Below are positions 1-4,959 of a DNA stretch of 31,850 bases, piece after piece. How positions within the stretch are numbered: the first letter of the stretch is position 1; every line of letters starts with the position of its first letter. The notes under the pieces were generated by a model, which saw only the letters and a list, made by a program, of their open reading frames with translations, did no database searches and had not been told where the DNA came from. Made by a program: the position numbers and the translations under genes. Source of the stretch: UBA6109 sp035366835 (lineage in GTDB: Bacteria; Desulfobacterota; Syntrophia; Syntrophales; UBA6109); NCBI GenBank assembly GCA_035366835.1, contig DAOSIS010000037.1, positions 1-31,850 on the forward strand. The letters run 5' to 3'.

Positions 1-68
1 GGATCGTAGACGATCTCTTCAAGGTCGTCCCCGAACTGACCAAGGAAGTCAAAAAATTGCTCGCGTAA
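1..68 (+). CDS. etfA: Electron transfer flavoprotein alpha subunit, C-terminal end (partial)
   Basis: The frame is open from the window edge to TAA at 66-68. The last 21 residues include DLFKVVPELT, which closely matches the conserved C-terminus of EtfA, where the FAD-binding domain ends in DLFKVVPE followed by a short basic tail. EtfA with EtfB passes electrons between acyl-CoA dehydrogenases and membrane oxidoreductases. The acyl-CoA dehydrogenase downstream at 1024 fits this identity. Only the tail is visible, so the call rests on a short but distinctive motif plus context. Confidence 0.7.
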   Translation, partial: IVDDLFKVVPELTKEVKKLLA

Positions 69-511
69 GACGTGTGCGCCAAAAAAAATCAATCTCTGGC
101 TGTCTAGACCCCTGGGAAGTCTCTTATGAACTTCCTCCAGACTTCCAAGGCCTCGCCTCCCCCAAGCGGGGCCTTCCCTCTATATCAGGATAACGAGCCG
201 AGCGAGGTGAGTTGGACAGAGATCCACATCGAGGTTCCCGACCATCTCCCGGAATGGCACGAGCATATGACTTGCATCCGGGTTTCCGACAACATCTCCA
301 GCGCTTGTCCGTTCGACGGGAACACACTCCCATGCAAAGGCATCCGTCTGCGCCGCAGCGTTGCCCGCAGGTCCTTGCCGAATTCCAGAGGCGCCTGGCG
401 GATGCGAGGGAATCGTCCATGCGTGGCGGCTTTGCCAGAGCTCCGTCTACGGAGCGACGGCGAGCGGAGTGCGTCACAATCGTATTTCGGCAAGTAAGAG
501 GGATGATAGTC
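69..511. other. Intergenic stretch upstream of the IS3 fragment, no supported gene
   Basis: About 440 bases separate the etfA stop from the transposase fragment. Open frames exist on both strands, but their translations are arginine-rich and match no family I recognise. An 8-bp inverted repeat (GGAAGTCT at 115-122, AGACTTCC at 139-146) could form a hairpin after etfA, but no T-run follows it. IS3-type orfA normally begins within about 100 bases of the element end, so this stretch is either older IS debris or sequence displaced by insertion. No other signal is seen. Confidence 0.4.
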
Positions 512-775
512 ATGAAGAAGAAATTTACGGAGGACCAGATCGCCTGTATCCTCAAGCAGACCGAAATGGGGATGACGGTGTCCGAAGTGATCCGGAAGAC
601 GGGGATTACGGACCAAACGTATTACCGTTGGCGGAAGAAGTACGGGGGACCGGGTGTGAGCAAAATACAGCAACTCAAGCAGCTCGAGAAAGAAAACCGG
701 AAACTGAAGCAGTTGGTGGCGAACCTGTGCCTCGACAAGCACCTGCTGCAGGAGGCGCTCACAAAACGACTCTAG
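512..775 (+). pseudogene. IS3-family transposase OrfA (IS407-like), orphan without OrfB
   Basis: An 87-residue protein starts at ATG 512. It has the usual OrfA layout: MKKKFTEDQI start, a helix-turn-helix with GITDQTYYRWRKKYGG (about residues 31-46), then a leucine-zipper-like segment with QLKQLEKENRKLKQLVA and a LDKHLLQEAL tail. In IS3 elements OrfA is the DNA-binding half of the transposase and OrfB supplies the DDE catalytic domain. No OrfB with a DDE core follows: the next 230 bases are not coding for one and the acyl-CoA dehydrogenase starts at 1024. The element therefore cannot move by itself. The OrfA frame is intact, so loss of the rest may not be very old. Confidence 0.85.
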
Positions 776-1008
776 AACCTGCCCGGAAGGCGAATCATGT
801 TGCTCTGTTGCCCATTCTCAATCGTCAACGAAGGGGAGTTTCGGTGCGGGTTCCTTTCGAAGAAGCGATCCGGGTCAATGCCAAGGTCAGTGAAAAAAAG
901 AAACCAAGGACAACGGGGGGCCGATGCGCAGCGGGCTTGTATCCGGAGAATGGATCCATCTTTCCATCCAGTTGCACGGGATCGCGACCAAACGACCCAT
1001 GATCCGAT
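776..1008. other. Remnant sequence between OrfA and the acyl-CoA dehydrogenase
   Basis: No supported gene. The first bases after the OrfA stop could be a very decayed start of OrfB, since an EPARKA-like peptide appears in the +1 frame where OrfB usually begins with KPARKR. The match fades within about 10 residues. The end of the stretch supplies the ribosome binding site of the next gene. Confidence 0.35.
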
Positions 1009-1023
1009 TTGAGAGGAGAGGAG

Positions 1024-2163
1024 ATGTACTTGCTGCACACGGAAGAACAAAAAATGTTTGTTGACCAGCTCAGAAAAATGGTCGACAGCAAGGTTGCCCC
1101 CCGTGCGGCCGAGATCGACGAGAAAGGTGAATTCCCCTGGGAATTGAAAGAGCTATTTCAGGAAATGGGACTTCTCGGACTCGGGGTGCCCGAGGAATAC
1201 GGCGGCACGCATCAGGGGCATATCTATCTCTGCTTGGCGGTCGAAGAGATTGCAAGGGCCTGCGTCAGTTCATCGCTGATCGTCCAGGTGCAGGCCGTCG
1301 CATGGGACCCGATCTTGATCGGAGGCACGGAGGAACAGAAGAAAAAATACGGTCCCATGGTCGCCACAGGCGAAATGCTGATGTCCTTCGGACTCACGGA
1401 ACCGGGAGCTGGTTCGGATTCCGCGGCGATGGCGACCCGGGCCGTGAGAAACGGAGATCAGTACATCATCAGCGGGACCAAATGCTTCATTACCAACGGA
1501 CCGGTTGCCGACGCCATCGTGCTCTTTGCGATGACCGATGCATCCAAAGGAGTCAAGGGAGTCAGCGCTTTTGCTGTTCCGATGGATGCTCCCGGAGTCA
1601 CCATCGCCCCTTTAGACAGGAAGATGGGGATCAAGGGCTCGCCGACCGCCCAGGTGGTTTTTGAGGACGTCGAGATTCCGTCGGACAATCTAATCGGCCA
1701 AGAGGGCGAGGGGTTTGTCTATGCAATGAAGGCCCTGGACCGATCGCGGTCTGTCATCGCCGCCCAGGCTTGTGGGCTTGCCAAAGGCGCTCTGGAACAG
1801 GCTGTTAAGTACGCTAAGGACAGAGTACAGTTCGGAAAGCCGATCGGCCAGTTCCAGGGAATCGGCTGGATGCTGGCCGACATGGCGGCTGAGGTTGATG
1901 CAGCCAGAAGCCTGGTGTATAAGGCTGCGCAACTCATCGAGCAAGACGACCCGGATAAAGGCTATCTTTCCGCGGCATCAAAAGTGGTTGCATCCAATAC
2001 GGCCATGAAGGTCACGACCGACGCCCTCCAGATTGCGGGCGGTTATGGCTATATGAAGGAATTCCCTTTTGAGAGGATGATGCGGGATGCGAAAATGACG
2101 CAAATCTACGAGGGTACCAATCAGATCATGAAGCTGATCATATCCCGCAAGCTCATGAAGTAG
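1024..2163 (+). CDS. Acyl-CoA dehydrogenase
   Basis: FAD enzyme that oxidises an acyl-CoA to the 2,3-enoyl-CoA, giving electrons to ETF. The 379-residue length is the family norm. Visible features: an N-terminal helical domain, the FAD/substrate motif LTEPGAGSD, a second domain with KMGIKGSPTAQVVFEDVEIP, and a C-terminal helical domain with KDRVQFGKPIGQFQ. The C-terminal motif IYEGTNQI carries the likely catalytic base Glu363, the position used in short-chain and butyryl-type enzymes. I chose ATG 1024 because GAGAGGAGAGG lies just upstream; a TTG at 1009 is in frame but lies within that site. EtfA upstream is the expected electron acceptor. Chain-length specificity cannot be read from sequence alone. 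Confidence 0.95.
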   Translation: MYLLHTEEQKMFVDQLRKMVDSKVAPRAAEIDEKGEFPWELKELFQEMGLLGLGVPEEYGGTHQGHIYLCLAVEEIARACVSSSLIVQVQAVAWDPILIGGTEEQKKKYGPMVATGEMLMSFGLTEPGAGSDSAAMATRAVRNGDQYIISGTKCFITNGPVADAIVLFAMTDASKGVKGVSAFAVPMDAPGVTIAPLDRKMGIKGSPTAQVVFEDVEIPSDNLIGQEGEGFVYAMKALDRSRSVIAAQACGLAKGALEQAVKYAKDRVQFGKPIGQFQGIGWMLADMAAEVDAARSLVYKAAQLIEQDDPDKGYLSAASKVVASNTAMKVTTDALQIAGGYGYMKEFPFERMMRDAKMTQIYEGTNQIMKLIISRKLMK

Positions 2164-2408
2164 CAGCGCCATCGAATGGATGACATAACTACCATTCAAG
2201 GCTGCAGGTTTGGACCCTTGCAAGATTTCCGATTTCCTGTTCGGGATTATTCAGAGGCAACGTGAAGCGCGGCACATCAGACGATGCGGAATCATCGGAC
2301 CATTCGGCCATGGTCCGCAGGATTTTCCGCAGGCCCAAGAGGGTGCAGGTCGTTTTTGCTGAAAAGGCGATTTATTGATCTGGAAATATGACGGTCTCGG
2401 GGGTCAGC

Positions 2409-2813
2409 ATGGAAACTGCAAGGCTTCGTCCGCACCACTTGCTTTGTGAAAGGTTCTTGAAGCTGGACTTTGCGGAGAGAGGGGTGGAATTCCGCAATGT
2501 CGACCAGAAAATAAGAAACCTCGTGCGGCCGGACGATCCGACCGTGATCGAAGTGGCCGAGGGTGTAGACGATCTCTGCCGGGTGTGTCCCCACCGTCGC
2601 GCTGACCGGTGCGAACATCCCCGTGGAGGGGAAGAGGCCGTCAGGAAGTGGGACGGCAAGATCTTGCGGGGTCTGGGTATCGCCTACGGTGAGGCAAGAA
2701 CTTCCGGACAGTGGCACATGCTTATAAAGGATAAGCTGCCGCTGGATTTCTGCCTCGCGCGTTGTCCGGGGAAATCGAACTGTCGCGTCATCGAAGCATC
2801 TGGGGACACCTGA
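2409..2813 (+). CDS. DUF1284 cysteine-rich protein, putative metal or Fe-S binding
   Basis: A 134-residue protein with the DUF1284 signature: LRPHHLLC at residues 6-13, a central DDLCRVCPHRRADRC block and an aspartate-rich linker. Seven cysteines (13, 57, 60, 68, 115, 119, 125) sit in spacings suited to an Fe-S cluster or zinc. The family is described as putative iron-sulfur binding; its function is unknown. The start at 2409 puts the conserved LRPHHLLC right after the N-terminus and has GGGGGT upstream. An alternative ATG at 2388 adds 7 residues. It appears to stand alone, 245 bases after the acyl-CoA dehydrogenase. Confidence 0.8.
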   Translation: METARLRPHHLLCERFLKLDFAERGVEFRNVDQKIRNLVRPDDPTVIEVAEGVDDLCRVCPHRRADRCEHPRGGEEAVRKWDGKILRGLGIAYGEARTSGQWHMLIKDKLPLDFCLARCPGKSNCRVIEASGDT

Positions 2814-2945
2814 AAGGACGGACAGCTATGCCGCAGGCCGATTCTTGCAACGCCATAGCGATATCGACCTGGGGCCTGTAGGACAGCAAGACGGAGCTTG
2901 CGGACCAAACGGGCGCAATCTCGGGCACAGTCACCGCTATCGCAG

Positions 2946-2978
2946 AAAAGAGGGGTCAGACGGCCGATGTCTAACCCC
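2946..2978 (-). terminator. Displaced ancestral terminator of tRNA-Leu
   Basis: Read on the minus strand, GGGGTTAGAC (2978-2969) pairs with GTCTGACCCC (2961-2952) around a 7-base loop, followed by TCTTTTCT. It lies directly downstream of the orphan tRNA-Leu 3' half at 2999-3054. It is therefore most simply the terminator of tRNA-Leu before the element inserted. Confidence 0.6.
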
Positions 2979-2998
2979 TTGTCCCTATCGGTGAAAAC

Positions 2999-3054
2999 TG
3001 GTGCCGGAGGTCGGAATCGAACCGACATGACCGCGAGGATCGGGGGATTTTGAG
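2999..3054 (-). repeat. Left attachment repeat: duplicated 3' half of tRNA-Leu
   Basis: These 56 bases are identical to 4497-4552, in direct orientation. They contain the tRNA 3' half from the CCA end back through the anticodon loop, with no 5' half to the right. Identity ends exactly at the edge of the anticodon loop (A at 3055 against T at 4553). This is the hallmark of tyrosine-recombinase integration into a tRNA gene. Confidence 0.9.
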
Positions 3055-3172
3055 ACCTTCCCCAAAGGTATAGGCTAAATTATCGTTATTACTGCATCTA
3101 TTTAAAATCATTAAAAAATCGATGGGAAGATTTGGGAACGTTTAGCACCATAAAAGCCTATTTTGGAGAATA

Positions 3173-3194
3173 AATCGTAGCCGAATCGTAGCCG
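3173..3194 (+). repeat. Tandem AATCGTAGCCG repeat at left end (candidate integrase arm sites)
   Basis: Two adjacent copies of AATCGTAGCCG occupy 3173-3183 and 3184-3194. A matching tandem pair lies in the same orientation at 4427-4448 near the other end. Paired short direct repeats just inside both att sites are typical of integrase arm-binding sites; that role is inferred. The rest of 3055-3209 is AT-rich with no gene. Confidence 0.6.
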
Positions 3195-3209
3195 AACGAC
3201 ATCTATTTA

Positions 3210-3443
3210 TCAAATAACCACGCTTCCAGGTAAGCCACGGTTCGTCTCGTCTCTTGACCAACCGCACTTAGAACATTGATCCATTCTATCTAATGTTCCG
3301 ACTCCGCCACATCTTGGGCAACGCTGTTTGATGCAATCACAATCCCAAATACGTACATTCGGGCTTATTTGTTTGAACATCCCCCAGCCATTACATTCCC
3401 TGCAATAATTAGGGTATAATTTTTCATATTCATTTTTATCCAT
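3210..3443 (-). CDS. Small zinc-ribbon protein, DnaJ-like cysteine pairs
   Basis: A 77-residue protein with eight cysteines in four pairs: C14/C17 (CRECNGWG), C35/C37 (CDC), C42/C45 (CPRCGGVG) and C57/C60 (CSKCGW). The CXXCXGXG-like pairs resemble the zinc-binding centre of DnaJ, where two zinc ions are held, but there is no J domain. The start at 3443 is preceded by AGGGGG on the minus strand; a TTG at 3476 is in frame but less likely. It lies 38 bases after the 149-residue gene and is probably cotranscribed with it. Such tiny zinc ribbons are common on phages and islands. Function unknown. Confidence 0.7.
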   Translation of the reverse strand: MDKNEYEKLYPNYCRECNGWGMFKQISPNVRIWDCDCIKQRCPRCGGVGTLDRMDQCSKCGWSRDETNRGLPGSVVI

Positions 3444-3481
3444 ACGATAACCCCCTACGTGGTCCTTTATCGACAATATCC

Positions 3482-3931
3482 CTAACGGTAAATTTCTATT
3501 TTAAACGACACGTAATCATGACCAAAAAGTTTTAATATTTTTTCGCATCTCATGGCCAATGTTTTCGCATTATCATTTTTTTCAAAATAAATATTTGTCC
3601 CTCTGATTTTTTCTTCCGTATGAATATCATTTTTATCTTTTGAGAAATATTTTCTTTTTGGCCCTTTAATTGTCAATATTTTGTCAATATCTTGACCATG
3701 ATGCCTAACCATAATTCCGATTATTTCCCTCAATATATCGATGAAAGATTCTGCTCGATAATACTTTTTTTCGAGATAGAAACCTTTTACGCTTGCACCT
3801 GTGTAAGCTTCATTTGGGCTGATTAAAGAAATTCCAAACTGATTGAGGGTCTCTATGGTGAGCTGTCTTTGAAACGGATCATCAATTTTTAAGATATTTT
3901 CCCTTATCTTTTCTATCGACGGTATATCCAT
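3482..3931 (-). CDS. Uncharacterised element-borne protein, 149 aa
   Basis: The product is not recognised. The gene is well supported: ATG at 3931 follows a near-perfect AAGGAGG site at 5-base spacing, and a good minus-strand promoter lies at 3971-3999. The protein is soluble, charged and lysine-rich, with no membrane segment or signal peptide. The first 30 residues look helical. The C-terminal third has GTNIYFEKNDNAKTLAMR followed by a helix ending in LFGHDYVSFKIEIYR, an alternating strand-helix-strand look. Codon use is AT-rich, unlike the chromosome on either side. It leads the two-gene cargo operon. A role in host interference, immunity or regulation is possible but not shown. Confidence 0.75.
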   Translation of the reverse strand: MDIPSIEKIRENILKIDDPFQRQLTIETLNQFGISLISPNEAYTGASVKGFYLEKKYYRAESFIDILREIIGIMVRHHGQDIDKILTIKGPKRKYFSKDKNDIHTEEKIRGTNIYFEKNDNAKTLAMRCEKILKLFGHDYVSFKIEIYR

Positions 3932-3956
3932 TTTAGCCTCCTTTCAGTTATGGACA

Positions 3957-3985
3957 TTGACGATTTTTTCTGTTTACGCTTTAAT
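3957..3985 (+). promoter_or_regulatory. Candidate sigma-70 promoter for the tRNA-like RNA
   Basis: TTGACG at 3957-3962 and TTTAAT at 3980-3985 are separated by 17 bases. A start near 3992 would sit just before the 5' stem of the first tRNA-like module at 4002. A TATAAT also occurs at 3991-3996 but lacks a well-placed -35. Confidence 0.5.
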
Positions 3986-3999
3986 ATTAATATAATCAA
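3971..3999 (-). promoter_or_regulatory. Candidate promoter for the 149-aa and zinc-ribbon genes
   Basis: On the minus strand TTGATT (3999-3994) and TAAACA (3976-3971) are 17 bases apart, ahead of the AAGGAGG site of the 3931 start. It overlaps the plus-strand promoter, so the two transcription units could be mutually regulated. Confidence 0.5.
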
Positions 4000-4005
4000 C
4001 TATTT

Positions 4006-4181
4006 TCTGTGGTGGCGGAATAGGTAGACGCTTACACGGTAAGGCTGGCAACAATGGGGACGCCCATCAGTCATAGAACCAGCTCTGCGGGGTGACTATA
4101 CGAGTAACAAATAGCTTCAGAACCGGCATAGCGGTTGGCAGCCGGTGAGACACCGCATCTCGTCAAATCCCTGCCCACAGA
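4006..4181 (+). ncRNA. tRNA-Leu-like structured RNA module 1
   Basis: The module begins like a tRNA-Leu. A 7-bp acceptor-like stem (TCTGTGG at 4006-4012 with CCACAGA at 4175-4181, extendable outward to 4002/4185) is followed by TG and an exact leucine-type D-arm, GCG-loop-CGC (4015-4031), whose 11-base loop contains GGTAG. The 3' end has TCAAATCCCTGCC, like the 3' side of a T-arm, but its 5' T-stem does not pair. In place of a normal anticodon arm it has about 90 extra bases with strong hairpins: ATGGG/CCCAT at 4054-4067, AGTCA/TGACT at 4069-4097, AACCG/CGGTT at 4121-4136 and CGGTG/CACCG at 4143-4155. It is not a standard tRNA and I find no group I intron core I trust. Function unknown. Confidence 0.55.
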
Positions 4182-4198
4182 GAATACTTGATTATCAC

Positions 4199-4326
4199 GG
4201 CAGGTGGCGGAATATCCGCCTTTCCCAATCAGGAAAAATAAAAGCGATATGGGCTCTCAAAGCGGCTGATTACCGTGGCGATATAACCAACCAGAAACTT
4301 GCAGGGTGCAAATCCCTGCCCTGCCA
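4199..4326 (+). ncRNA. tRNA-like structured RNA module 2
   Basis: A second module follows 17 bases after the first. GGCAGG (4199-4204) pairs with CCTGCC (4320-4325) as an acceptor-like stem with A4326 in the discriminator position. GTGGCGGAAT follows, as in tRNA-Leu. The T-arm is well formed: GCAGGG / TGCAAAT loop / CCCTGC at 4301-4319. The D-arm position folds instead as GGCGG/CCGCC (4206-4220). Interior hairpins TTTCC/GGAAA (4221-4236) and GCGG-7 base loop-CCGT (4262-4276) follow. Module 2 shares GGTGGCGGAAT and CAAATCCCTGCCC with module 1, so the two are probably related copies. It would not be read as a normal tRNA. Confidence 0.5.
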
Positions 4327-4374
4327 TAAACATCTTTACCTTACGGAAGATTTGCGTGAATATAGGACAAAAAA

Positions 4375-4400
4375 GGACAATTATAAATTGTTCTTTTTTT
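4375..4400 (+). terminator. Intrinsic terminator of the tRNA-like RNA transcript
   Basis: GGACAAT (4375-4381) pairs with ATTGTTC (4387-4393) around loop TATAA and is followed by seven Ts. With the promoter at 3957-3985 this defines a transcript of about 400 bases. Confidence 0.8.
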
Positions 4401-4426
4401 GTTTGGTATCAAGCGGTTACAGAGGG

Positions 4427-4448
4427 AATCGTAGCCAAATCGTAGCGA
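4427..4448 (+). repeat. Tandem AATCGTAGCC repeat at right end (candidate integrase arm sites)
   Basis: AATCGTAGCCA (4427-4437) and AATCGTAGCGA (4438-4448) match the tandem pair at 3173-3194 in the same orientation, about 50 bases inside the right attachment repeat. Confidence 0.6.
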
Positions 4449-4450
4449 AT

Positions 4451-4488
4451 AAAAAAAGGCTTATGCACTTGATGATGCGTAAGCCTTT
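4451..4488 (-). terminator. Element-supplied terminator for tRNA-Leu
   Basis: On the minus strand AAAGGCTTA (4488-4480) pairs with TAAGCCTTT (4463-4455); with three or four further pairs the stem approaches 13 bp, and a T-run (4457-4451) follows. It sits 9 bases past the tRNA-Leu 3' end. It replaces the original terminator now stranded at 2946-2978. Confidence 0.8.
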
Positions 4489-4496
4489 GATTTCAT

Positions 4497-4552
4497 TGGT
4501 GCCGGAGGTCGGAATCGAACCGACATGACCGCGAGGATCGGGGGATTTTGAG
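4497..4552 (-). repeat. Right attachment repeat inside tRNA-Leu
   Basis: This is the second copy of the 56-bp direct repeat. It forms the 3' half (anticodon loop to CCA) of the intact tRNA-Leu, so integration rebuilt a functional gene on this side. Confidence 0.9.
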
Positions 4553-4584
4553 TCCCCTGCGTCTACCAGTTTCACCACTCCGGC
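4497..4584 (-). tRNA. tRNA-Leu(CAA)
   Basis: Minus-strand cloverleaf of 88 bases including encoded CCA. Acceptor GCCGGAG pairs with CTCCGGC. The D-arm contains GGTAGACGC. The anticodon stem GGGGA/TCCCC encloses loop CTCAAAA with anticodon CAA, reading UUG. A long class II variable arm (GATCCTCGCGGTCAT) and T-loop TTCGATT follow. It serves as the integration site of the 1.5-kb element, which now supplies its 3' half and terminator. Confidence 0.97.
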
Positions 4585-4593
4585 ACAGGCGGT

Positions 4594-4622
4594 GAATTAG
4601 CTTGGGGTCCGGGAAATGTCAA
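4594..4622 (-). promoter_or_regulatory. tRNA-Leu promoter
   Basis: On the minus strand TTGACA (4622-4617) is 17 bases from TAATTC (4599-4594), ending 10 bases upstream of the tRNA 5' end at 4584. Confidence 0.65.
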
Positions 4623-4632
4623 GAAAAATGAA

Positions 4633-4662
4633 TTGACATATCAGGAATCTGTGTGTTACGAA
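4633..4662 (+). promoter_or_regulatory. tRNA-Ala promoter
   Basis: TTGACA at 4633-4638 lies 18 bases from TACGAA at 4657-4662. The -35 is perfect and the -10 is weak. It stands back to back with the tRNA-Leu promoter. Confidence 0.5.
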
Positions 4663-4691
4663 CTCCCCTCTTTTCAGCGGGCGAAAAAGCT

Positions 4692-4767
<76 letters not shown>

Positions 4768-4775
4768 GGAAAGCA

Positions 4776-4808
4776 GGGGTTATGCAGGCGATGCATAACC
4801 CCCTTTTT
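4776..4808 (+). terminator. tRNA-Ala terminator
   Basis: An 11-bp perfect stem, GGGGTTATGCA (4776-4786) with TGCATAACCCC (4792-4802), is followed by C and a T-run. Confidence 0.9.
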
Positions 4809-4959
4809 CTTTTCCGGACTTCGAGATCTGCACCGCGGACGCCGTATCGGCCTTCCGCATCCCCACGATGACGCTACCCGGCACGGTGATTCTTCACCGA
4901 AAGTCCGCCGGCCGGCGGCGGGCGATCACGGCGGGTCATTTGGGGGTTGTCATTACCAA

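Larger units (their letters stand above)
2999..4552. mobile_element. Small integrative element in tRNA-Leu(CAA), no integrase
   Basis: The element lies between perfect 56-bp direct repeats of the tRNA-Leu 3' half; the repeat period is 1498 bp. Its interior is strikingly AT-rich beside the GC-rich flanks. Contents, left to right: a tandem AATCGTAGCC repeat, two minus-strand small genes, a divergent promoter region, a structured tRNA-like RNA region with its own terminator, another AATCGTAGCC tandem pair, and a terminator serving the rebuilt tRNA. No integrase or excisionase is present. It is either a deletion remnant of a larger island or a minimal element mobilised in trans by another element's integrase. 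Confidence 0.85.

Noticed and set aside
126..497. Open frames on both strands between etfA and the IS3 fragment
   Set aside because: Arginine-rich translations with no motif and no good ribosome site; treated as IS-related debris.
2999..3054. A second tRNA gene
   Set aside because: Only the 3' half is present, with no D-arm or acceptor 5' strand; it is an attachment-site copy.
4006..4181. Group I intron in a tRNA-Leu
   Set aside because: A tRNA-like start with a long insert invites this idea, but I could not place convincing P3-P8 core elements, and the T-arm does not pair.
4145..4528. A 127-residue plus-strand frame over the tRNA-like region and tRNA-Leu
   Set aside because: It runs through RNA structure, a terminator and the antisense of tRNA-Leu, and has no family match.
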